Shown piece after piece: positions 1-6,307 of a DNA stretch of 64,000 nucleotides. The position numbers were made by a program, and so were the translations under genes. Source of the stretch: Streptomyces pacificus (GTDB taxonomy: Bacteria; Actinomycetota; Actinomycetes; Streptomycetales; Streptomycetaceae); the NCBI RefSeq assembly GCF_011766325.1, contig NZ_BLLG01000024.1, positions 1 through 64,000 of the forward strand, given 5' to 3'. The first letter of the stretch is position 1. Each line of letters begins with the position of its first letter. The notes under the pieces were generated by a model. That model saw nothing but the letters and a program-made list of their open reading frames with translations. It was not told the DNA's origin and did not search any database.

Positions 1-112
1 GCCCGGCCCCGACCACCCCGCTCCCGAGGCCGCCCAGGGCATCAAAATCAGCGACCGCATCGCGGCCCGCGAGGCAGCTCTATCCGCACAATCGCAAAGG
101 AGCGCAGTGTGA
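1..112 (+). CDS. partial CDS, C-terminal end of an unknown protein, plus start of a second gene
   Basis: An open frame entering from the left edge (first codon at 2) ends at TGA 110-112. Its visible tail contains GIKISDRIAAREAAL and ends SQRSAV. I do not recognise the family. An AAAGGAG ribosome-binding site at 96-102 precedes an ATG at 112-114 that overlaps this stop by one base, so a second, translationally coupled gene (MTTV...) began here. That second gene is cut within a few codons by the truncated IS3 element. The pair looks like an operon in element or accessory DNA. Only about 36 codons are visible. Confidence 0.4.
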   Translation, partial: PGPDHPAPEAAQGIKISDRIAAREAALSAQSQRSAV

Positions 113-117
113 TGACA

Positions 118-793
118 ACGGTTTGTCATAGCTGTCCGCGACGGACCCCACCGACGCGGAAGCCCCGACCTCCGTGAGACGTTCCGTATAGCGAATGGAC
201 ACGTATTGCGACCCTCTGTCGCTGTGGTGGATGAGCTCGGCGTCCTTCTTGATCTTCTGCCTCCACAGCGCCATCTCCAGCGCGTCCAGCGGCAGGTCCG
301 TGCGCATGTGCGTGGCGGCCTGCCAGCCCACGATCCGGCGTGAGTACGCGTCCAGGACGAACGCCACGCAGACCCACCCCGACCATGTGCGGATGTAGGT
401 GAGATCTGCCGGCCAGAGCTGGTTGGGCCGCTCGGCGGTGAAGCGGCGGTTGACCAGGTCCGGCGGGCGCGGCGCGGCCGGTTCGGGGACCGTGGTGCGG
501 CGGCGCTGTCCGCGGATGACGCCCTCGATACCGAGCTCGCCCATCAGCCGCTCGACCGTGCAGCGGGCGACGCGGTGGCCGGCGCGGACCAGCGCGCGGG
601 TGATGCGGCGGGCGCCGTAGGTGTGGCCGGAGTCCTCCCAAACGCCTGTGACCAGCGGAATCAGCTCCTCATCGCGGAGCCGGCGAGCCGACTTCGGCCG
701 CGTCTTGCGCGCGAAGTACGTCGACGGTGACAGGTCCAGCACCCGGCAGACGGGATCGACCCCGAGGCCCTTGTCGCGCAGGTGGTCGATCAC
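118..793 (-). pseudogene. IS3-family transposase OrfB, C-terminally truncated
   Basis: This is the DDE integrase half of an IS3-type transposase. An N-terminal HTH_21-like segment (YGARRITRAL) is followed by the rve core with DLTYI (first Asp) and HSDRGSQY (second Asp). The frame runs out at DSYD followed by unrelated residues, where intact relatives continue with NALAE and the catalytic Glu. About 50-60 C-terminal residues and the Glu are therefore lost. The nominal GTG start at 793 overlaps the orfA stop (GTGA). In this family the protein is normally made as an OrfAB fusion by -1 frameshifting, and a T6 run on the minus strand (832-837) near the end of orfA, with the -1 frame open into orfB, is a suitable slip site. 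Confidence 0.85.
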
Positions 794-1101
794 CTGCTCG
801 GCCTCGTCCGGGGACGGTCGATCTCCTGGGCAAAAAACACCGAGGCGGCCTTCAGGATCTCGTTGGCCCGCCTCAACTCGGCATTCTCCTTGCGGAGTTC
901 CTTCAACTCCTCGCGCTCGGCAGTCGTCAGCCGGTCGTCGCGTTCACCGGCGTCCGCCTCGGCCTGGCGGACCCAGCCGCGCAGGGCCTCCTTGTGGATG
1001 CCAAGGTCGCGGGCGACGTGCGCGATGGGACGTCCGCTCGAGCGGACCTCGCGCACCGCGCGCTCACGCAGCTCATCAGGATATTTACGGGGTGCTGGCA
1101 T
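790..1101 (-). CDS. IS3-family transposase OrfA
   Basis: A 103-residue OrfA with an N-terminal helix-turn-helix of the HTH_Tnp_1 type (KYPDELRERAVREV, then HVARDLGIHKEALRGWVRQ). A leucine-zipper-like helix follows (EREELKELRKENAELRRANEILKAA), which mediates multimerisation in IS3 transposases. The start ATG at 1101 has an AAGGAG site upstream. The length and the ending (ASVFFAQEIDRP) are typical for intact OrfA. Because orfB is truncated, the product can at most act as a DNA-binding regulator of related elements. Confidence 0.85.
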   Translation of the reverse strand: MPAPRKYPDELRERAVREVRSSGRPIAHVARDLGIHKEALRGWVRQAEADAGERDDRLTTAEREELKELRKENAELRRANEILKAASVFFAQEIDRPRTRPSR

Positions 1102-1245
1102 TGCTCGTGGTTCTCCTTACGCCTGGAAGCGTAACCCAAGCTTCAGGGACTCCACGAGAACCAGTGCAGCTCACTGAGAGACCAGCACGGATACCTGTTC
1201 CACGCATCTGCCGAACGGCATATCCGCGGGCATCAGCACGGGAAC

Positions 1246-1911
1246 TCAGCCGGATGTCCGGCCGGTGGCGTACCCAAGTTCCCAGGCGCGCACGGCTACG
1301 CCCACCCGATTACGCACCCCCAGCTTTCGCTGGATGCTCGCCACATGGGTCTTCACCGTGCCCGCCGAGATGAACAACTCATCCGCGATGTCCGAGTTCG
1401 TCTTCCCCTCGGCCACCTTGCCGGCGATCTCGACTTCGCGCTCGGTCAGGCCCGAGTCCCGCGGTGTGCGTCCAGTCGCCGGGGGACCAGTGACGTGCTG
1501 CAGAAGCTGCACGGTGACGGACGGACTGATCAGGCTGTCGCCCGCCACCGCCGCTCGCACCGCCTCCACAAGCAGCGCTGGACCCGAACGTTTGAGCAGG
1601 AACCCCGACGCCCCGAAACGCAGCGCGGGATAGACGTACTCGTCGAGGTCGAAGGTCGTGACGACGACGACCCGCACCGGGTTCCGCACGCCAGGGCCAG
1701 CCAGCAGGCGGGTCACCTCCAAGCCGTCCATCCGTGGCATCCGGATGTCCACCAACGCCACGTCCGGCGCGAGCGCACGTGCCATGTCCACGGCGTCAAC
1801 GCCGTTCTCCGCCTCCCCGACCACCTGCATGTCAGGTTGGCTCTCCACGATGCGCCGCATACCCCGTCGGACCATCTCCTGGTCGTCTGCGATCAATAAG
1901 CGAATAGTCAC
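1246..1911 (-). CDS. orphan NarL/LuxR-family response regulator
   Basis: A 221-residue two-component response regulator. The receiver domain occupies residues 1-120, with the acidic pair D9/D10, the phospho-acceptor D55 (LVDIRMPRMDG), switch residues VVTTFD and the conserved Lys in FLLKRSG. A LuxR-type helix-turn-helix lies at about 150-215 (LTEREVEIAGKVAEGKTNSDIADELFISAGTVKTHVASIQRKLG). The start is GTG at 1911. Actinomycete regulators of this class are normally co-transcribed with a sensor histidine kinase just upstream, but here the upstream DNA is an mbtH fragment and an IS66 remnant. The kinase was probably lost by rearrangement. Target genes are unknown. Confidence 0.85.
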   Translation of the reverse strand: MTIRLLIADDQEMVRRGMRRIVESQPDMQVVGEAENGVDAVDMARALAPDVALVDIRMPRMDGLEVTRLLAGPGVRNPVRVVVVTTFDLDEYVYPALRFGASGFLLKRSGPALLVEAVRAAVAGDSLISPSVTVQLLQHVTGPPATGRTPRDSGLTEREVEIAGKVAEGKTNSDIADELFISAGTVKTHVASIQRKLGVRNRVGVAVRAWELGYATGRTSG

Positions 1912-1969
1912 AGGGTTGGATTCTGCCGCATCACCGCGAGCCGTACGCCGCCTTCCGGACCCGGTCAGG

Positions 1970-2185
1970 TCACGTCGTGCACGAGGTGGACCGGCCGTCT
2001 CCCACGGCGTCCCGCATCGCCCTCACCAGGCTACGCGGCCGCATATCCGTCCAGTGCTCGTTGACATAGGCCACGGCGGACTCGCGGTCAGTCTCAGGGA
2101 GGACCACCCTCCACCCCTCGGGTACATCGGCGAAGCCCGGCCAGAGCGAGTACTGGCCCTCTTCATTGACCAGCACCAGGAGTCG
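1970..2185 (-). pseudogene. MbtH-like protein, 5'-truncated
   Basis: The frame reads LVLVNEEGQYSLWPGF, VPEGWRV and YVNEHWTDMRPRSL, the signature of MbtH proteins (Asn-Glu-x-x-Gln, SLWP, PxGW, WTDMRPxSL). MbtH proteins are small partners that activate NRPS adenylation domains. Intact family members are about 65-75 residues and begin with a short segment such as NPFDDxDGxY. Here that N-terminus and the natural start are replaced by IS66-type transposase sequence at about 2177-2192. A GTG at 2176 could in principle restart translation. The fragment suggests that a nonribosomal peptide cluster, or part of one, once lay nearby. Confidence 0.75.
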
Positions 2186-2508
2186 CCGCAGGCGGCCGGA
2201 TAGTGATCGATTATCCGGTCCGGGTCGGCGACCTGTTCCAGCCGCCCGCCCGGATTCCCCTTCGCCCGCCCCGGCTTACGCCCGGTGGCCTTCCGCAGCG
2301 ACTTCGGCGCGGGCTTCTTGCGCAGCCCGTCACTGGACGGCGGCCTGGACGAGTTGTGCGAGTCGGCGGCGACCTGCCGCTCCAGCTCCGCGATCCGCTC
2401 CGCCTGCACCGTGATCGTCTCGGCCTGCGCGGACACCAGCAGCTTCAACTCCACGATCAGCGCGGCCAGGTCCTCGTACGAGGGCTGCGGCGGCGGAGTC
2501 GAGGACAC
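2186..2508 (-). pseudogene. IS66-family transposase, N-terminal remnant
   Basis: About 107 N-terminal residues of an IS66-type transposase are visible. There is a coiled-coil start (YEDLAALIVELKLLVSAQAETITVQAERIAELERQ), then the Ser/Pro motif NSSRPPSSDGL, basic linker KKPAPKSLRKATGRKPG, and the beginning of the next domain (VADPDRIIDHYPAACG), where homology stops. The zinc-finger and DDE core are absent. The reading frame continues into the mbtH fragment in a different frame, so the junction is a deletion or recombination scar and not a natural gene end. The GTG start at 2508 has no obvious ribosome-binding site. Confidence 0.75.
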
Positions 2509-2743
2509 AAGATCAACCTACCCGACCCCAACGATCACTCTGCACCACGCCACCGCAGATCACGCCCAGCCGTAAACAGTCACCAGCTGCCGCGCCCCGG
2601 GACGTCATTCGTCGCGAGTCGCTGGTGAGTGTCTAACTGCGTGACAACGCCGACGGACACCGGCGGACAACCGCGCACACCTGTGGACCGTCTCCGCAGG
2701 TGATAGGCACGGCAGCCCGAGGTCGAGCACCCACCCGAGTTGC

Positions 2744-2785
2744 TTCGGGACGAAGAGGTCGTGGGTTCAAATCCCGCCACCCCGA
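2744..2785 (+). other. tRNA-Pro(CGG) 3' half; likely attachment site of an integrated element
   Basis: The 42 bases match the 3' half of an actinomycete proline tRNA. They comprise an anticodon loop with CGG (TTCGGGA, 2744-2750), the 3' anticodon strand CGAAG, a variable loop, T-arm GTGGG-TTCAAAT-CCCGC (2761-2777), acceptor strand CACCCCG and discriminator A at 2785. The sequence upstream (GTTGC) cannot pair with CGAAG, so the D-arm and 5' acceptor strand are missing. A bare 3' half is the usual footprint left by tyrosine-recombinase elements that integrate into tRNA genes; pSAM2 is the classic tRNA-Pro example. The orientation places the element to the left, with the intact tRNA gene expected outside the window. 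No integrase gene is visible in the 2.7 kb shown. Confidence 0.8.
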
Positions 2786-3217
2786 CAGTGAAGTACCAGG
2801 TCAGGCCCGGTGCTGAGGGATCAGCGCCGGGCCTCGCTTGCCTTGTGGGCCTGTTTGGGGAGCCGCTTGGGAGCCCCCCTTCCGGGGACGGGTCCCGAGC
2901 GGCTCCCACGAGTGCCGCCAGGACGGACTCATACCAGGCGAGAGATGAGCGTCCAGCCCGCGGGGACGCCGGCTCCGCAGCGCACCGCGAAGCCCCCACA
3001 GCCATCGCCGGCGGAAGTCGGAGCCGCTTTGATCGCGGAAGTTCAGCAGGCTGGACGGTTTCTCCGGATCCCGAACCCGAACGACAAGGAGCGGGCCGGG
3101 GACGACGCCGCTCGCGGCGGTCCGCACGACCGGGGAGCCGCGTTGCCCTCGCTGTGCTCCGGGTCCTGGCTCGAGGGCTCCGCGACCAGGACCTCCGCGA
3201 CCAGGACCGAGGCCCCC
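2786..3217. other. intergenic region with a possible gene remnant
   Basis: Apart from the hairpin at its start, no complete gene is seen. From an ATG at 2945 (plus strand, weak GGCGAGAG upstream) about 55 codons read like a protein N-terminus (AEVGAALIAEVQQAGRFLRIPNPNDKERA). The frame then degenerates into Ala/Arg/Ser-rich sequence and runs antisense into the next gene. This may be the remnant of a gene broken by earlier recombination at the attachment site. A function cannot be assigned. Confidence 0.25.
2803..2834 (+). terminator. hairpin downstream of the tRNA fragment
   Basis: A strong stem-loop has arms 2803-2815 and 2822-2834 (AGGCCCGG...CCGGGCCT with an inner CTG/CAG) and a 6-base loop. 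It lies 17 bases after the tRNA 3' end. This is the position and form of a tRNA-gene terminator that stayed with the chromosomal flank after integration. Confidence 0.7.
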
Positions 3218-4387
3218 TCAGCCGGCTGTCAGGCCGGCGTCGGTGAGGCGCTGCATGAACGAGGGCTTGCCGCGATGCCGTTCGCCCAGGTCGTCAAGGC
3301 GCCGTTGGAACTCCTCGGGGGTGCCCGCCCGGTCGTGGACTTCCCTGAGGTCCTTCAGGAGGGTGACGGCGGTGTCGTAGGGGCCGGGCCGCTTCTGCCC
3401 GATCAGATGGTCGGCGTCCTGCCAGGCTTGCCCGGTGTTCGCGGCCAGGCGGTCCAGGTGGCCGTCGCGGCCCCGCTGTTCGGCTCGGCGTGCTTGGGCG
3501 CGGGCCCGCCCCTGCTGCCGGGTGTGCTCGCTGCGCACCCGGTAGGCGGCGTCGAGGAGCTCCGCGGCCGACCGCCGTGATGTCGAGGTGCACGGCTTCT
3601 TCGTGGCGTGGGACGCGGCGCGGTGGCGCGCCAGCAGAGTGGGGCCCGGCTGCGGGGCTTTGCCCAGGGCGGCGTTCAGCAGCAGGGTGTCCTTCTCGCG
3701 CTGCGGCAGGGTGCGGATCCAGTCGGCGAGCGACTCCTCGTCGACCTCACTCGGAGGGGCGGCATCACTGGCACGGGCAGCCGCGGTGAGCAGATGCGGG
3801 TCGACGTGCAGGAAGTCGGCCAGGGCGCGCTGCGCCCCCGTGAGCCGGCCGAGACCGGCGGGGACGGGCGGCTCGAAGGCGGAGGCGTACTCGTCCTCGT
3901 CGACGTCCTCCTCCAGCTCCCAGCGGGTGAGTGCGGACAGCCACGCCAGATAGAGGGGGCGCAGGTCGCCCGCGGCGAGTTCGGCACGCAAGGCGGTGAA
4001 CGAGGCGAGCGTGGAGGAGGTCTCGAAGTCCCACTCGCCGCCGTCCTCGTCGTCGTAGGAGAATTCGAGCAGCAGGTGCCCCTTTCTGGTCCAGCAGCTC
4101 AGGGCGTCTTCCGCGCAGTACGGTTCGGCGCTGCGGGAGGGCAGCAGGGCGGTGGGCAGGCGCAGCATCAGACGCCGTGATCCCCAGTTGGCGAAGTACA
4201 GATGCGCGTCGTACAGCCGCTCCATCAGTTTGCGCTCATCGCCGCGGAAGTTGCCGTAGTGGTACTCGTTGACGAAGTGGGTCGCGCTGATCCGGGCCCG
4301 GCTCGACAGCGCCCTCACCCCGTCGAGTTCGTCCCGGGTCAACGGCCGGTCGATGGCCTGGAACTCGTAGTACTGGTACACGCTCAC
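3218..4387 (-). CDS. conserved hypothetical protein of the 'YQYYEFQAIDRPL' type
   Basis: 389 residues. The N-terminal ~200 residues look like a compact conserved domain: it opens YQYYEFQAIDRPLT, then THFVNEYHYGNFRGD and LYFANWGSRRLMLRLP, followed by an acidic stretch (EEDVDEDEYAS). I recall this opening from uncharacterised proteins in many bacteria, but no enzymatic role is known to me. The C-terminal part (about 255-389) is basic and Arg/Gln-rich with predicted helices (RRAEQRGRDGHLDRLAANTG), resembling a nucleic-acid-binding or coiled-coil region. It is transcribed divergently from the helicase gene across a 174-bp gap, so a functional link to the helicase pair is plausible but unproven. 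Confidence 0.75.
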   Translation of the reverse strand: MSVYQYYEFQAIDRPLTRDELDGVRALSSRARISATHFVNEYHYGNFRGDERKLMERLYDAHLYFANWGSRRLMLRLPTALLPSRSAEPYCAEDALSCWTRKGHLLLEFSYDDEDGGEWDFETSSTLASFTALRAELAAGDLRPLYLAWLSALTRWELEEDVDEDEYASAFEPPVPAGLGRLTGAQRALADFLHVDPHLLTAAARASDAAPPSEVDEESLADWIRTLPQREKDTLLLNAALGKAPQPGPTLLARHRAASHATKKPCTSTSRRSAAELLDAAYRVRSEHTRQQGRARAQARRAEQRGRDGHLDRLAANTGQAWQDADHLIGQKRPGPYDTAVTLLKDLREVHDRAGTPEEFQRRLDDLGERHRGKPSFMQRLTDAGLTAG

Positions 4388-4561
4388 GCTTGCGCAGCCT
4401 ACCGACAGGCGCCCCGGATCGTCCCGCGGTCCCGGACGCGATCCCCTGGACGGGGTTTCGGCGGCGGTTATGGCCGTCGCGGTGCAGTCGGTACGCTGGC
4501 CCGTGCGGGTGACGGAGCGTGCCCGTCCTTATCCTTTCCGCAGCTCCCCGAGCGAGGTCGC
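4388..4561. promoter_or_regulatory. divergent promoter region
   Basis: A 174-bp gap separates divergently oriented genes and must hold promoters for both the minus-strand 389-aa protein and the plus-strand helicase pair. I could not single out convincing -35/-10 boxes. A GAGCGAGG stretch just before 4562 can serve as the helicase ribosome-binding site. Confidence 0.35.
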
Positions 4562-6307
4562 TTGAGTACCGTCACCCTTGCCGCTCCCGCAGAAGGCGGC
4601 CCGGCTGCGCGGCCCGAAGGGCTGCCTGACGCGTTTGCCGCGCTGTTGGCCCGGCTGGGGGCCGCTCCGGTGGATCCGGTCACCTCGGCGCTGGTGGATG
4701 CGGCGGTGGAGGTATGGCGCAGACCGGGCTTCGACTCGTTCCTGTCGCTTCCGCATCTGTCCTTCGCGCCGTTCGGGTACCAGCTGCAGACCGCTCAGAC
4801 GGTGCTGCGGCGGATGCGCGGCCGGGCGATCCTCGCGGACGAGGTGGGGCTGGGCAAGACCATCGAGGCGGGGCTGGTCCTGTCCGAACTGCGGATGCGG
4901 GGGTTGGCGGACCGGACGCTGGTGCTCACCCCGGCGGGGTTGGTGGAGCAGTGGCGCGAGGAACTGGAGCGCAAGTTCGGCCTGCCCACGGCGATCGCCC
5001 GGGGGCAGGGCTGGACGGAGGCGGACAGCGACCGGCCGGTGGTGCTCGCCTCGATCGCCGCCGCACGCCGGGAGCCGCTCAAATCCCGGCTGACCGAGAG
5101 CCAGTGGGATGTGGTGGTGGCGGACGAGGCGCACCGGTTGCGCAATCCGCGCAGCGCCTCGGGAAAGCTCGCCAGGGCCCTGCGCGCCCGCTATCTCCTG
5201 CTGCTCACCGCGACTCCGGTGGAGAACCGGTTGCAGGACCTGTATGAACTCGTGAGTCTGGTCGCGCCCGGACTGCTGGGCACTCCCGCGCAGTTCCGCC
5301 AGCGCCATGCCGGATCCGGGGCGGATGCGTCGGCGCCCCGCAATCCGGCAGAGCTGCGGGCACGTACCCGGGAGGTGATGGTGCGTCACCGGCGCAGCGA
5401 GGTCGAGGTGCTGCTGCCGCAGCGGCTGGCCGAGACGGTGCTGGTGGCCCCCTCGCGGGAGGAGGCCGAGTTGTACGCGGGGATCGCGGCCAGGATCAGG
5501 GAGGAGGCCGAGGGCGCCTCCTCGGCGCGGCTGCTGACCCTGCGCGGGCTGACCAGGCTGGCCGGGTCGAGCCCGCAGGCCGCCGCGCCGACCCTGGCCA
5601 AGGTCGGCTGGACCGACCTGGCGGCACTGGCCCGGGAGATCGAGGGGTCCACCAAGGCCGACCTCCTGCTGGAGCGGTTGCGCCGGCACAACGGCCAGGG
5701 GGAGAAGGTACTGGTGTTCACCGCCTTCCGGCGGACCCTGGAAGCGCTCGCCGCACGGCTGGAGCGCGAGGGCGTGCCCGCGGCGGTCTACCACGGCAGT
5801 CTCTCGCGCCGCGACAAGGAAGCCGCGGTGGCCGCCTTCCGGGATTCCGCGCCGGTGCTGCTGTCCACGGAGTCCGCCGGAGAGGGCCGCAACCTGCAGT
5901 TCTGCCATGTGATGGCCAATGTCGACCTGCCGTGGAACCCCATGCAGATCGAGCAGCGCCTGGGCCGGCTGCACCGGGTGGGACAGGAGCACGACGTGGT
6001 GCTGACCAATCTGGTCTCCCGGGGCACCATCGAGCAGCGGATCCTGCACGTCCTTGAGTCCAAGATCAATCTGTTCGAACTCGTGGTCGGCGAACTCGAC
6101 ATGATCCTGGGCCGGGTGGACGAGGACTTCGACTTCGAGGCCTCCGTCTTCGACGCCTTCGCCACCGCCGAGGACGACGCGGAGTTCGCCGAGCGCCTGG
6201 AGCGCCTGGGCGAGCGGCTGGTCAGTGCCCGTACGGACTACCTCGACAGCCGCGGTGCGGTCGATCGACTGGTCGGCGGCGATGACGAGCGCGAGGCGGG
6301 CCGATGA
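4562..6307 (+). CDS. RapA/SNF2-family helicase-like ATPase
   Basis: About 581 residues from a TTG start at 4562 (LSTVTLAAP). The longer upstream frame runs antisense through the neighbouring gene and is rejected. Superfamily 2 SNF2 motifs appear in order: motif I DEVGLGKTIEAG (Walker A GLGKT about 96-100), motif Ia LTPAGLVEQW, motif II VVADEAHRLRN (DEAH about 188-191), motif III LLLTATPVEN, then the helicase C domain with LVFTAFRRTLEAL, LLSTESAGEGRNLQFC and motif VI LPWNPMQIEQRLGRLHRVGQ. RapA/SNF2 ATPases translocate on double-stranded DNA and remodel protein-DNA or RNA polymerase complexes. The protein is shorter than RapA and lacks its extra domains. Its stop overlaps the next start (ATGA at 6304), so both products are probably made in fixed ratio. 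Confidence 0.85.
   Translation: MSTVTLAAPAEGGPAARPEGLPDAFAALLARLGAAPVDPVTSALVDAAVEVWRRPGFDSFLSLPHLSFAPFGYQLQTAQTVLRRMRGRAILADEVGLGKTIEAGLVLSELRMRGLADRTLVLTPAGLVEQWREELERKFGLPTAIARGQGWTEADSDRPVVLASIAAARREPLKSRLTESQWDVVVADEAHRLRNPRSASGKLARALRARYLLLLTATPVENRLQDLYELVSLVAPGLLGTPAQFRQRHAGSGADASAPRNPAELRARTREVMVRHRRSEVEVLLPQRLAETVLVAPSREEAELYAGIAARIREEAEGASSARLLTLRGLTRLAGSSPQAAAPTLAKVGWTDLAALAREIEGSTKADLLLERLRRHNGQGEKVLVFTAFRRTLEALAARLEREGVPAAVYHGSLSRRDKEAAVAAFRDSAPVLLSTESAGEGRNLQFCHVMANVDLPWNPMQIEQRLGRLHRVGQEHDVVLTNLVSRGTIEQRILHVLESKINLFELVVGELDMILGRVDEDFDFEASVFDAFATAEDDAEFAERLERLGERLVSARTDYLDSRGAVDRLVGGDDEREAGR

Larger units (their letters stand above)
118..1164 (-). mobile_element. truncated IS3-family insertion sequence
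   Basis: This remnant holds an intact orfA and a 3'-truncated orfB in the usual overlapping arrangement. On the minus strand the orfA side is preceded by a likely terminal segment (about 1138-1164, reading TGGTTCTCGTGGAGTCCC), which begins with TG as IS3 ends do. The other end is missing: orfB stops matching right after its second catalytic Asp region, at about 118-129. That junction sits in a short perfect inverted repeat (ATGACAA at 112-118 and TTGTCAT at 123-129). The element should be unable to transpose on its own. The outer boundary near 1164 is inferred, because the partner repeat is lost. Confidence 0.75.

Noticed and set aside
2580..3005. minus-strand frame with GVAGFEPTTSSSR
   Set aside because: That peptide is the reverse-strand translation of a tRNA 3' half, a common false protein annotation.
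4202..4561. N-terminal extension of the SNF2-like ATPase
   Set aside because: The extra codons are antisense to the 389-aa gene and do not resemble helicase sequence. The TTG at 4562 begins the conserved protein.
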